Part shown: positions 1 to 11,037 of the stretch, in pieces | How the letters are laid out: each line of letters opens with the position of its first letter | Numbering within the stretch: the stretch's first letter is position 1 | Source: Xiphias gladius | Lineage: Eukaryota > Chordata > Actinopteri > Istiophoriformes > Xiphiidae | Direction of reading: 5' to 3' | NCBI RefSeq assembly: GCF_016859285.1 | Contig: NC_053417.1 | Location: 26,234,206-26,298,205 of the forward strand | DNA length: 64,000 nucleotides | Made by a program: the position numbers and the translations under genes | Notes under the pieces: generated by a model | Databases searched by the model: none | Told to the model about the DNA's origin: nothing | Seen by the model: the letters and a program-made list of their open reading frames with translations, nothing else

Positions 1-1470
1 AAAAATGAGTTCTTCTTTTTACAGTTCACTTGTGGGGCAATAATAAGAGGCTTGAAAAGCTTGCAAAAAGTCAGAAAAAAAAATACAGGAAAGTGTAGAT
101 AATGTTTTTTTTTTATTATTCTTAATTCAAATGAAATGTGATTATGGGACCTGTTTTAGTGGAAGTCATTGTCTTGAAATCATGAGGAAACTAAAAGATT
201 TCCATCACATACCTGTTTGGTCTTCTTACCGATTCTCTTTTACAATGTTTTTATAGTATGTTATTTATTAATTGAATACTTTAAAAAAAAAAAAAGTCCC
301 CTTTTTCTACCTTTTTTTTTTTTTTTTTTTTTTTAGGCTTCCCCTCTTTGTTCTTTTTGGGCAGAGGGATATTTCTTCATCAAGACTGTAAAGGCTAGTT
401 TGAGAGTGCATGTCCCCAAAGCCATGTTTTCAGTATTTTTTCTCTTTTTAAATATTTTCTTCTTCTACTTTTTTTTTTTTTTTTTTTTTACAGCCATAAC
501 CTCAAAAAAAAAAAAAGTTGGTGTTTGCCCCACCCCCGGTGTTAATCTATTTTGTTTTCCTTTTGGTAAACTTGTATAAAGATTGTAAAATGTTTAAAAC
601 AAACATGAAATATTTTTTACATTTTGTTATAAAAAAATGGCAAAAAAAAAAGATGTAAATTAAGGAAGCTTGTACTTTTGGTTTTAGATTTTGAGTGTTG
701 CAGTCATTGTTTTAAATGGTTGTAAAATATTCATATTCAGTTCTCTAATGATTACACTAATAGACAAATGTCATACCAAGCATATACAGTTATGGTTTAT
801 CAAAGGGTTCAGTGACTTCAAACATATCTGCCCGATATGGTCACAATGAAGGAAGGGCCAAGAAAAAAAAACCCTTGAGATGAAATGAGTTTTTATCCTG
901 TCTTGTAACTGTCACGTGCCCGTCACTTTCCTCAAGAGGGAGTCTTTTGGGGTGATCACTGCAACATTTAAAGAAAGAAATAAGCAGCATATATGGATAC
1001 ACAACATTTTCACCCTGAAACTATGCCAGAAAAACAAGTTTTTTTGTGCTGGTGCTCACTTTGTGGTGACCATATCGAGCACAGTGTACAACAAAATGTT
1101 CACAATACAGATTATCAAAGACTAATCGTAGGTCATCTGTCTGTCTGTATGATTGTCTTTCATTTATGCATTTCCTTTAGGGATGTTTTAAATGTGTAAA
1201 CCGCACCTGTCAATTCATGGTCTAATCTAGTCATGTTAACAGCTGTCTTTTGTCCCCATACCGTCAAACTAAATTAGTGGATAATCCATTTCAGATTGTT
1301 GTTTGTAATCCTTCCACAAGCCATGTTTCATCCAAATATGTTTGCATGTGTTATTTAGTTGTGTAAAATCATACACGGCAAGCAGGTTATCAACATACCT
1401 CCACTACAGGGTCACGAGCATGAAGTATAATACTGTAATAAATCTGAATTAATGTTTAAATTTTGTGTTG
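1..1470 (+). other. Probable 3' UTR of an upstream gene (CCNT1 suspected)
   Basis: This AT-rich stretch with long A and T homopolymers has no reading frame that resembles a protein. It ends with a canonical AATAAA at 1437-1442, followed by a T/G-rich stretch at about 1453-1475. That is what the end of a + strand transcript looks like. In human, CCNT1 lies directly upstream of KANSL2 on the same strand, so a ccnt1 3' UTR is the natural guess. No coding sequence in the window confirms it. Confidence 0.35.
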
Positions 1471-2158
1471 GAGCAAAAAAAGTGGAAGAGGTGCTATTTC
1501 TTGGAAAGAGAATCGGGTATCATCTGTACATTTAATTCATATTAAGCTTTATATGGTTTTGATCGTATAGTATTACAGCCTTTAACCTGCTTTTTGTTTG
1601 TTTCAGTTTGTAATCAAAAACTTCACAGTAATGCAGTACAACAAATCAGCCATACAGTTGTAAAATATATTTGTTCCCTCGGTATATGGAAGATACGCTG
1701 AAAGAGTACAGCTCTTTGCTCAGGCAGCAGAGGTTTTATTAGTTATTCAGCTCTTGGTTGTAACAGGGAAATGGTAAATGCACTGAATATTTATCTCAGT
1801 AGGATTGCCTACAATGCAATTGACCAAGTGTTACATGTATGATGGTTAGGCTATTAGAATAGATATCAAAGGTATCATTGCCACTTTTGAAAATTTGTTT
1901 TATTTGATCTGGACAAATCTTCCCATCTAAGTATCAACTTTATGCTGTGAGAAAATCGTACAAAAGGATACGCGTTTTTAAAATAAACCCATATGTGAGG
2001 AAAACGGAAGACACTCATGCAACCTAACAATGCAAAGACACATAGCTACAGTAAGTTTCATGTTTTTTCACGTCTTGGTGTTTTTAGTGACACTCAGGTC
2101 TGGAAATAAAACATTTTGGGATTTTTTTTGTTTTGTTATTGTTCAGTTATAAAGGTTA
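1471..2158. other. Intergenic, nothing recognised
   Basis: AT-rich spacer between the presumed upstream polyadenylation site and the Tc1-like element. I see no coding, RNA or repeat signature here. Confidence 0.4.
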
Positions 2159-2789
2159 TACGCTGCCAGTCAGAAGTTTTAGAACACCCCCATTTTTCCA
2201 GTTTTTGGTGAAATTTACATCGTGGACTGTCTCGGCGTAAGATGAAATTAAAGCACAGAACAAATGAATAACAATCATGGAATCCTAAATTTACTCTAAA
2301 CTTTTGAGTCATTCAGCAGCCGAACACACTCGTGGCGTTCTCTCTACAGTGGGAATGAACCATTATTTGGAAAGTTTGTCTGCACACTGTTGCACTTTCA
2401 GGTTGCTTTGCTTTCACCCGCTGTCCAGTTTACCCCAAACCAGCTCCATGGGGGTTTAAGTCTGTAGACTGTGCTGGTCTTCCATCATTTGAAACCAACG
2501 CCTGGTTCTTTTCTTCTTTTCTAAGGTTTTGGGTCATTATCTTGCTGTGGGATGAAACCCTGACCAACCAGTCTGTCTTCCTTTATTACTTTCCACTCCT
2601 TCCTTTTGTCTTTTTCTTGCCAATATGATAAAAATATACAGTACTACCTCCTGCAGTACAGTATTGTCCTAATACTGTAGCAGAGGGTGTAGTAACACAG
2701 TTTAAGGTTATTCACTGGACTTAAACTGCTTAAATTTCAATAAAAACTGGGAAAATGGGGGTGTTCTAAAACTTTTGACCGGCAGTGTA
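2159..2789 (-). mobile_element. Tc1-like transposon remnant with intact inverted ends
   Basis: The two ends are near-perfect inverted repeats of roughly 48 bp. The left end reads GCCAGTCAGAAGTTTTAGAA and the right end is its reverse complement with few changes (CTTTTGACCGGCAGTGTA). Both ends abut TA, as expected for Tc1/mariner insertion. On the - strand near 2535 a short transposase relic encodes QQDNDPK, the region of the second catalytic aspartate in Tc1 transposases, followed by stop codons. At about 630 bp it is an internally deleted, non-autonomous copy. It ends some 170 bp upstream of the first KANSL2 promoter motif. Confidence 0.85.
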
Positions 2790-2949
2790 TGTGAACACTG
2801 TCTTTTTGATATAATGTGGTTGCTTTATTCTCAATTAAAGTCAATAAATATTTTAAGAAAACACTTGTTTCATGACATTTTTTATAAAACTTTACTGCTG
2901 CAATATTGCTGCTGTAATAAAAAATGTTTGGTGCCCCTTTGAGTGGCAA

Positions 2950-3117
2950 CTAGGTTGGCCAATGAACTACCTTGAACTCTGATGCGTTGGCCAATCAGAA
3001 CTCCGAGAGGGCGGGCTCAGTGTGTGACTGCGGCGGCTGTGGCAGTTATCAGTGAACGCATGGAAATCGACGTAATGCGCTTTTGGAGCCAGAGTCGACC
3101 GGACTGTACGGAGGGAG
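2950..3117 (+). promoter_or_regulatory. kansl2: KANSL2 promoter and probable noncoding exon 1
   Basis: Two CCAAT boxes in the same orientation (2959-2963 and 2991-2995) lie 32 bp apart, about three helical turns, the arrangement bound by NF-Y. There is no TATA box. The sequence becomes GC-rich with several CpGs from about 3005. A strong splice donor (GAG|GTAAGC) ends a probable noncoding exon at 3117. The next usable acceptor on this strand is the KANSL2 start-codon exon at 4843. The transcription start cannot be fixed from sequence and probably lies between 3010 and 3080. Confidence 0.6.
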
Positions 3118-3640
3118 GTAAGCGATTGCAACCAAAATAAGAGGCTATGTTCGTCCTCTAGCGCCGAGGCATATCGATGATGTTGAGAAAGACGACTCTC
3201 TGTTGCCATCGTTCCCTAAAACTCGGTTCTTATCCGCGCATTGTGAAAATTAGCGGTTAGCTAGTGTTAGCAACTGTTAAACAAAGATGGCGACTCAACA
3301 ACTGAAAGAGTGACGCAGTAAAGAGAGGCGGGCTGAAGTTCGGTGTGGCGGCTGGTTAGACTTGTTCAACGAGTACTTGTTTTTATCTGTAATAAAAACA
3401 TCCGTTATCCATTATCCATTTATTTAGAGGGGCTGTAATTGTTTCGGTATTTATAACCGTTGTCTTTGTGCATTATGTGTCCTAACTTGTAACAAAGTTG
3501 ATACGAATATGATAAGCCACCTGACCTGCCGCTGCCTGCGTTCACGTTACTCAACTTAATATGAGGAATAACATTAGTTACTGTTTGTCCGTAGTTCTTC
3601 AACTGTTATAAACACGGTGATTTATTAATTTAAATTCATA
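3118..3640 (+). other. KANSL2 intron 1, proximal part
   Basis: A GC-moderate stretch just downstream of exon 1 contains AAGATGGCGAC at about 3285, which resembles a YY1 site and could mark an alternative start. The rest to 3640 is AT-rich and has no recognised content. Confidence 0.35.
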
Positions 3641-4842
3641 TAGTGGTGTTTGCATCCAGCATCCATATTCCATATTTTGATGAATTACTTTGTGTATAAA
3701 AGGCCCCAAAAATAACAACATTTTTTTTTTTTAAGTCTATCTACCGTTTAGTCTATCTAACAGTACCAAGACCAAGGGTGTCCAGTATAATGTCATCATA
3801 AATGACAAAGATTAAAAACCAGGGCGTATTTGGGACATTTTTTCAATGTCTGAAACGATTCTTTGAATTTCAAAATAGTCCAACAATTTCTCAGCTTCTC
3901 GTTTAATCTCTACAAGTTAGTGTAGCTTTAGCGTCCATATTCCATGTCTCGATTACTCGTTTTGTTTACGACATGCCAGAAAATAACAAAAAAAAAATTG
4001 TAGCTTCCCGGAGATATTTTCAGTTTTCACTTTTTGTCCAATTAACAGTACAAAGCACAAAGATTTTCATTTTAATATGACACAAATCTCATACTACAGA
4101 AGCAGAAACAGGAAATGTTTGACATTTTTCCTGTTAAAAATGTGTGAAACAATCAATTGATGATCTGAATTTTCTGTCAATCAGGGAATCAGCTATTGCT
4201 TTCATCTCTAGTGGTCGGTGTAGCTCTAGCCTCTCTATTCCATATCTCAATTAATTGTCTCCAAAATATAAGAAAATAGTCTACAATATCCACTGTATTT
4301 TCTCTATGCCAAGGGGATATCTTTTAAATGTCCGATTTTGTCCGACAAACAGTACAAAACTCAAGGATATTCAGTTTTAATATCATTAATGACAAATGTC
4401 AGGCAACAGATCCTCACATTTGAAAACCTGAAACCAAAGTGTATTTGGTATTTTTGCTTAAAAATCTAAGAAATTATTAATTAAAAAATGGTGTGTGATT
4501 ATTTTTAATCAGTTGACTACTTGTTTAATCTCTAGTAGTTAGTGTAAGTGTAGCCACCATATTTCATATCTTGGTTAATCCTTTTGTCTATAAAATGCCA
4601 GAAAATAACACAGTGTCCCTTATATTTCCCCAGAGCTCTAGGCTATATTTTCAGATATCTTGTTTTGTCTAACCAACATTATTAAAAAAAAATATATGCA
4701 GTTTACTATCGTACAACAGAGAGAAGCACCAAATCCTGACATTTGAGAAGCTGGAACCAGGGGATCATTGCAATTTTTGCTTGAAAAAGGAATCAAATCA
4801 TTCATTATCAGAAAACTTACTTTCAGATTAAAATTTTTGCAG
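3641..4842 (+). repeat. Tandem array of four diverged family A units in KANSL2 intron 1
   Basis: A landmark segment with the core TCCATATTCCATATYTYGAT recurs at about 3650, 3915, 4225 and 4545. The unit starts (3641, 3908, 4206, 4531) give periods of about 267, 298 and 325 bp. Within each unit the same order of phrases appears: a GTCTATAAAATGCCAGAAAATA-like segment, a CCAACAGTCCAAAA-like segment, then one ending in GAAGCTGGAACCA. These phrases are the family A repeat found dispersed elsewhere in the window. Unit 4 runs into the splice acceptor at 4841-4842. Confidence 0.75.
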
Positions 4843-4849
4843 ACTTGCA

Positions 4850-5100
4850 ATGAACAGGATACGAATCCATGTTTTGCCATCAAGTCGGAACCGGGTGACC
4901 CAGACACCCCGACCTCAGGAGCCTCAGGCATGCGCCTTCACCCAGCGACCATGCTCTCAGCCCCGTCTGGAAGGCCTGGAGTTCTGCATCAAACACATTC
5001 TTGAGGACAAGAATGCCCCATACAAGCAGTGCAGCTATGTGTCTGCCAAGAACGGCAAGCGCTGCCCCAACGCTGCACCAAAAGTCGAGAGGAAAGATGG
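4850..5100 (+). CDS. kansl2: KANSL2 coding exon 1 (start codon, first zinc module)
   Basis: The exon begins at 4843 after the acceptor TTTTTGCAG; the ATG is at 4850. It encodes residues 1-83 and two bases of Gly84, including C28, C35, C46, H49, C61 and C72. The donor is GATGG|GTTAGT. Confidence 0.95.
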
Positions 5101-8100
5101 GTTAGTAGAAAAAAAAGTCTGTTTTTCTCCTGCTTGATAAAAGATACCAGATAACAAATCCAAGCAGATTTCTGACATGAATCTTTCTGCTCTTCAGAGT
5201 GACGTTCTGTGCAGAGCATGCTCGCAGGAATGCAATGGCCCTCCGAGCTCAGATGAGAAAGGCGTCTTCCGGTCCATCCCCGGAGACACTGTTGTCTCAG
5301 CTTAGTGGATACAACCGTGCAGAGACACACAGCCTCGATGGAGGCCGTTCTGAAGCGAGTCGTATTCTAGGTAAATGGTCAAGTTCAGACTAGGAAATAA
5401 CTTTAGACACATTGATGATTTTGATGATTAACTACACCGTCTCTGGGTAGATGAGGACAGTCTGAGCGAGGAGGAGCAAGGACCATTGGTACTTGACCAG
5501 ACGTGGAGAGGAGACCCTGACAGTGAAGCTGACAGTGTTGACAGTGATCATGAGGACCCTCTGAAGTAAGCTGAATTATCCAACCAGCTCTATAAAGTTT
5601 TACTTTAAACTCGTATTGTAATCTTATTTGATTTTATATTGTAGTGTGTATAAGCATCTTTACTTCCTGTTTACTGGCTCAACTCTTCATTTATCTGCAT
5701 TAAGCAATAGCTATGTTGATGTGATTAATGCAATAGATCCAATAGATATTACCCTAGAAAGACATATTGCATGTAAGGGGTTATCCTATCCTTGTTGGAG
5801 TTGTATGGTTATGGCCTTGGGAGTCCTTTAGAATGTTTTTGGCTCTGCAGAAGCACCAGGTGCCTGATACATCTTCAAGGGATGTGCAGTGTCGATGACC
5901 CTCGGAAGAGCTCTTCTGTTTGATGCTGAGCAACCGGCGTACCACACCGAGATATAGTACGCTGTCAGTGGAGGAGCACTTCCTGAGTGCGCTCAGGAAG
6001 TGTGGGGGGGAAAAAGCAGTGTAGTCACTGCTGTGCGTTCTTAACAACTGCAGTGGTGTTGGCAGACCAGGAGAGGTCCTCAGAGATGTAGGTTCCCAGG
6101 AATTTGAAAGTGGGAACACTTTTCACACAGTCCCAGATGATGTAGAGTGGGGCAGGATCTGTACTGTGCTTCCTTAAGTCAATGATGAGTTTGTTTTTTG
6201 TTTTTTGTTTTTTTTAAAAGGTGTTCAGTGTCAGGTTATTTACTGAACACCACACTGTCAATATCTGGACCTCATCCTGTAGACCAACTTGTCTCCTCTG
6301 AGAAGTCTGACCACAGTGGTCTCGTCGGCGAATTTGATGATGGTGTTGGTGGAATGGGTTGGGGTGCAGTGATAGGTGTATAGAGCATAGAATAGTGGAC
6401 TCAGCCCTGTGGAGAGCCTGTGCTGACTGTGAGGGCGGAGGAGAGGTGGGGGTAAAGTTTAACAGTTTGTGGGTGGTTAGTGAGGAAGTCCTTTATTCCA
6501 GGTGCAGGTGGGAAGGGAGAGGTCTGAGTCAGACAGTTTGCTGACTAGTATGTCTGGAATGATTGTGCTGAATGCTGAGCTATTGTCTATGAAAACCATA
6601 CTTAAATGGCTCCCCCGGTGTTAGAAGTGACTCAGCAAAGAGCTATGGCGATGGCGTGTTCTGTGGACTTATTAGCTCTGCAAGCAAACTGATGTGGGTC
6701 AAAGGTTGGAGGGAAGCTGGCTTGGATGTGCTGTAAGACCAGTCTCTCAAAGTATTTCGTGATGACTGGTGTGAGTGCGACCGGTTGGTAGCTGTTGGGA
6801 TTGTCGATGGCTGGCTTTTTGAGGACAGGGATGATGATGATGATGGATGACTTCAGGCAAGGTGGGATGGTGGCTTGTGTTAGGGAAACATTACCATTGT
6901 TAGTGAAGAGCCCTGAGAGCTGGTCAGCACATGCTTTAAATACTTTCCGTTCCTTGCTGGCTGCTGTTCAGGTACTCTGTCAGGACCAGCAGCCTCCTTC
7001 GGTTATACCGACCTGAGCACACGTCTCACTTCATGGTCCTGTAGATAGTATGTGGGTGCTGGAGGCTGGTGGAGTCAGTGTGTTTATGCTAGTCCTTTTA
7101 AGCTCGAAATGAGTAAAAAAACAGTTCAGTACCTCTTCCAGCAAGGCATCGGCGTCACGGGGTTGCTGCCCTTTTAGTTTGATGTGCTGTATTCCGTGGT
7201 TCATTACCTGTGAGATTGTGCTCGATTCGTCTCTTATAGACCCCCTCGGCATCTTTAATGCCTCTCTTCAGGTTGGCTCTAACAGTGCTTTACAGGGCCC
7301 TATCCCCTGACTTGAAGGCAGTGTTGCGGTCTCTGAGGAGTGTCTGGACTTTATTTGCCATCCAGGGTTTCTGGTTGGGAAAGACCCGGGTATGTTTGCC
7401 AACAGTGACATTGTCAGCGCAGTTCTTGATATAGAAAAGTACAGTTTCTGTTGGCACAAAGCAATTCTGTAGCTGGGAGAAGACTCTCTCAGGCTTAAGT
7501 TTTTAGTCTTTGTGCTTGGCTTTGTTTTCCTCCTTAGGGGAGTGTGTGCTGGGATGTGTGGTGATCTGATTGGCCTAAGTGTGGGAAAAGTGCAGCTTTA
7601 TATATATGCCTTATGTTGGAATAGAATTGGTTGAGTGTATTTTTTCCCCCCCTGTAGAAAACCTTACATATTGGACAAATTTAAAATGCACTGCCTTTAA
7701 GCACGCCTGATTAAAGTCACTGGCTATGGTGTAAAATCTGTCAGGATTAGCACGCTGCTGTTTGTTTTTAGAATTGAGTAGGTGGGCGAGAGCTGTGCTA
7801 ATGTTAGCATCCGGTGGGATGTAGACAGCTGTAACAATTACTGCTGTTAGCTCTTGTGGCAGATAGAATGGTCCACATATGACTGATAAAACTTCTAGGT
7901 CAGGGGAATAATGTGTCTAAAATTTTGCTGCAAGCACACCAGTCATTATGCACATAGATGCAAGGCCCTCTTTGTTTCTATTGCGGCGATGAATCGTGCG
8001 GCCCACTAGCTGTACTGCTGCGTCTGCTGAAGTCAGTTTTCCGTCTAGATCATCACACAGCAATTGCGAATTAAGCTGTTCGCTGCGATTTGTAGCTCCA

Positions 8101-10990
8101 GTTCGTCCATTTTGTGAGCGATGAATCTGGCGTTGGTGAGAAAGATGCTCTGTGGCAGAGGTTTGTATGGCTGTTTTCGCAGCCTTGCAAGTAGGCCCGA
8201 CCAGCATCCTCTCCTCTGCTTTCTCTCCCTCCGTCGTCTTCGCTGCCTCACAGACCTGATAAGAATCTGGAGAACCCTGTGGTCTCAGTATGTCCTCTGG
8301 TATGTTATGAGTCGGCTTTATTGTACTGTAATCCAGTGTCAGGTAAATCTTTGTGGCTGTAGACATAATTTTCTTGACAAAACTTTACAAACATAAACAC
8401 ACTGAAGGCCATGAGCCGATGCATGTGTGCGCGCTGCCTTCTAACACATAATCTGAACAGATTTCAGTATGTAGTGTGTGCACACTGGAAAAGTGACTAA
8501 ATTAAGTAAAGTCAAAAAGTCAGCATGCACACTAAAGAACACTCGTCTTTTGAGAATGCTGTTGATGGAGAGTATTGCCAAACAATGACCAGAGGAACTG
8601 GAGGAGCTTTGCATTCCAAAAATCAGTTTGACAACCAAAGGCAAACATACTGTATCATTTTTTTGTTGGTATAAAACTGCAAAGTATGTTGATTTCTTGT
8701 GTACTAATTGCAAAAATGGTATACTCTGACATTAAGCAAATAGTAAATGCTGTATATAATCAAATGTCGTAAAATGTCTTAATTTGGATCTTATCCAAGA
8801 TTGTGCCTTCAGACTTGTGGGAGCATTTTGGATGAGTTGCACAGAGCTGTGATATGGAATGGTCAATATATTTATTTTGTGTACTCGTAGACATGCAGGA
8901 GTATACACAGCAGAGGAGGTAGCTCTCATCACTCGAGAGAAACTCATCAGGCTCCAGTCCCTCTACATTGACCAGTTCAAACGCCTGCAGCACCTGCTAA
9001 AGGAGAAAAAGCGCAGATACCTGCACAACCGCAAAGTGGAGCACGAAACTCTGGGTAAATATACAACTAATTCTTTAAAAACTAAACATGTTTTGCTCTT
9101 TATTTTGTTTACTTACCTGTTCAACAGTTCTATTTAGGAAATTAACCCACAGCCTTTAATATTCACAGAGCCCTTGCCTCACGGGCCTTAGTGATATCTA
9201 TATTTTGTTTATGTTGATATCAGGAAGCAGTCTGCTGACAGGTCCTGAAGGACTGTCCATGAAGGAAAGGGAGAACCTGAAGAAGCTCAAAGCTCTGCGT
9301 CGATACCGTCGTCGGTACGGCGTGGAAGCCCTACTGCATCGGCAGCTGAGGGAGAGGAGGCAGGCTGTGACAGACGGAGCTCCTCAGGTGTGACCATCAC
9401 AGTCAAGAGTAGAAAGTAGTAGCACAAGTGATTGTTAATGACATTAAACTACTGTTAAAGGGTCGGTTCACCAAAGCACAAAAAAAAGTTCTTACTTAGT
9501 GGTGTCAAGCCACGTGAGTAGTTTATCTGCCCAGGTTTTACATTATTCATGTATGAGCTTATGCCCCCACCCCAGTGTACACGGGTGAAGGGAATTATGT
9601 TTGTGATTCTTTGTAGGAACAACATCCCAGCCACAGACATTGTCGCACACAGGGGTCAGCATCCATGGGCCGGATTTTTTATTTTTAATTTCTCCCTAAT
9701 ATTGTCCACGGGGGTTTGTTTGTTTTTTAGAGGCATAGAGGAAACATGGGCTTAGATTTTGTCACTATCTTTGGTCTTTTTTTAAAATAATTAATTTAAG
9801 AATAAACTGATACCCACTGATGTCCTTACTACAATAAATAAATTGGGATAATACATGCTTTTGGTTTGGAGATTATGCTCAACATACTTGTGTGTAGCAT
9901 CACATGAAACACATCAGGCAGAGACTTGTGGGAAACTCAATTTTCAAGCTTTTCCTGACTACTTTTTGGCATCAAGGAATAATTATGTTCCTGAGGATGA
10001 TAGTAGTTATACATTTTTTCCCAAGTGTAGTGTTTTGACCTTAACTCACACTTTTTTCCTCTATTGTAGCCACACTCGAGAACAGTCTATGAGAAATGCA
10101 TCTCCTTTGTGGAGGGAACCCGATGTACCAATCCCTGCCTGCCTATGACCCGGCACTGTGTCTCACGTATCCTCAATGATGGTTTCAGAATGGGTTTGGC
10201 CACCAATTGTATGATCTGTTTCCATACAAGAAACCACAGATGGGCTCTCCTGTATTATCCATTATAATACAGGTGTGATAACCTTACTTAAACATTCACA
10301 TTTGAAACGTTAATAAAGACGAGGTTATCTGCCCATTTAAACTGTCTTTCATCTTTCTCGTTTTGTCATATTCACTTTGGCCCCAATCAAGACCAGCAGC
10401 TTGCAGTAGTTGCTGGTTTCAAAGGGCGCCTACATAAACTCCTTCCTGTGGTCTGTTGATTTTTCCCAGAGTTACAGAGGGGCTAATCAGTTCAGTTGGA
10501 AGGAACACAATCCCTTCCCAACCTGCTTTTTTGTTTTTACCCCACATCGTTTAGTGTGTTCTTTTGCTTTTATTCATAAAAAGTGGATTTACATGGTAGT
10601 TTTCTCTGTATCGGCTGGGAACAACAAAATGGTTTCATTACAGGTACTGAACTTTGTGTTCACTGTATTTGCCACCTTAGATGACTGGTGATTAAACTGT
10701 GTCCAGGTGCCAGTGTTGGATCGTCAACAAACTGTCCAAAGCCAAAGTATTAATGCACAGAGAGAAATCACCACTCGTACAAAACTACTCAGCCATAACA
10801 TTAATACATTCGAGCCTTGTGCAACTACACACATAGGACCTTCTATATTGAGACATTATTTCCATAGGAATCATTGTAGTACGTTGGCAACTGTGAAGCT
10901 AAAGTTTCCCATTAATCAGTTTCCACAGGTCAGCACTTGGTGTTTGGTTTTACTTTCAAAGATGGGAGCAGTTTCTGTTTTGTTCTTGTG

Positions 10991-11037
<47 letters not shown>

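Noticed and set aside
3641..4842. CRISPR-like array because of regular repeats
   Set aside because: Units are about 300 bp, diverged, in a vertebrate intron and part of a dispersed transposon family.
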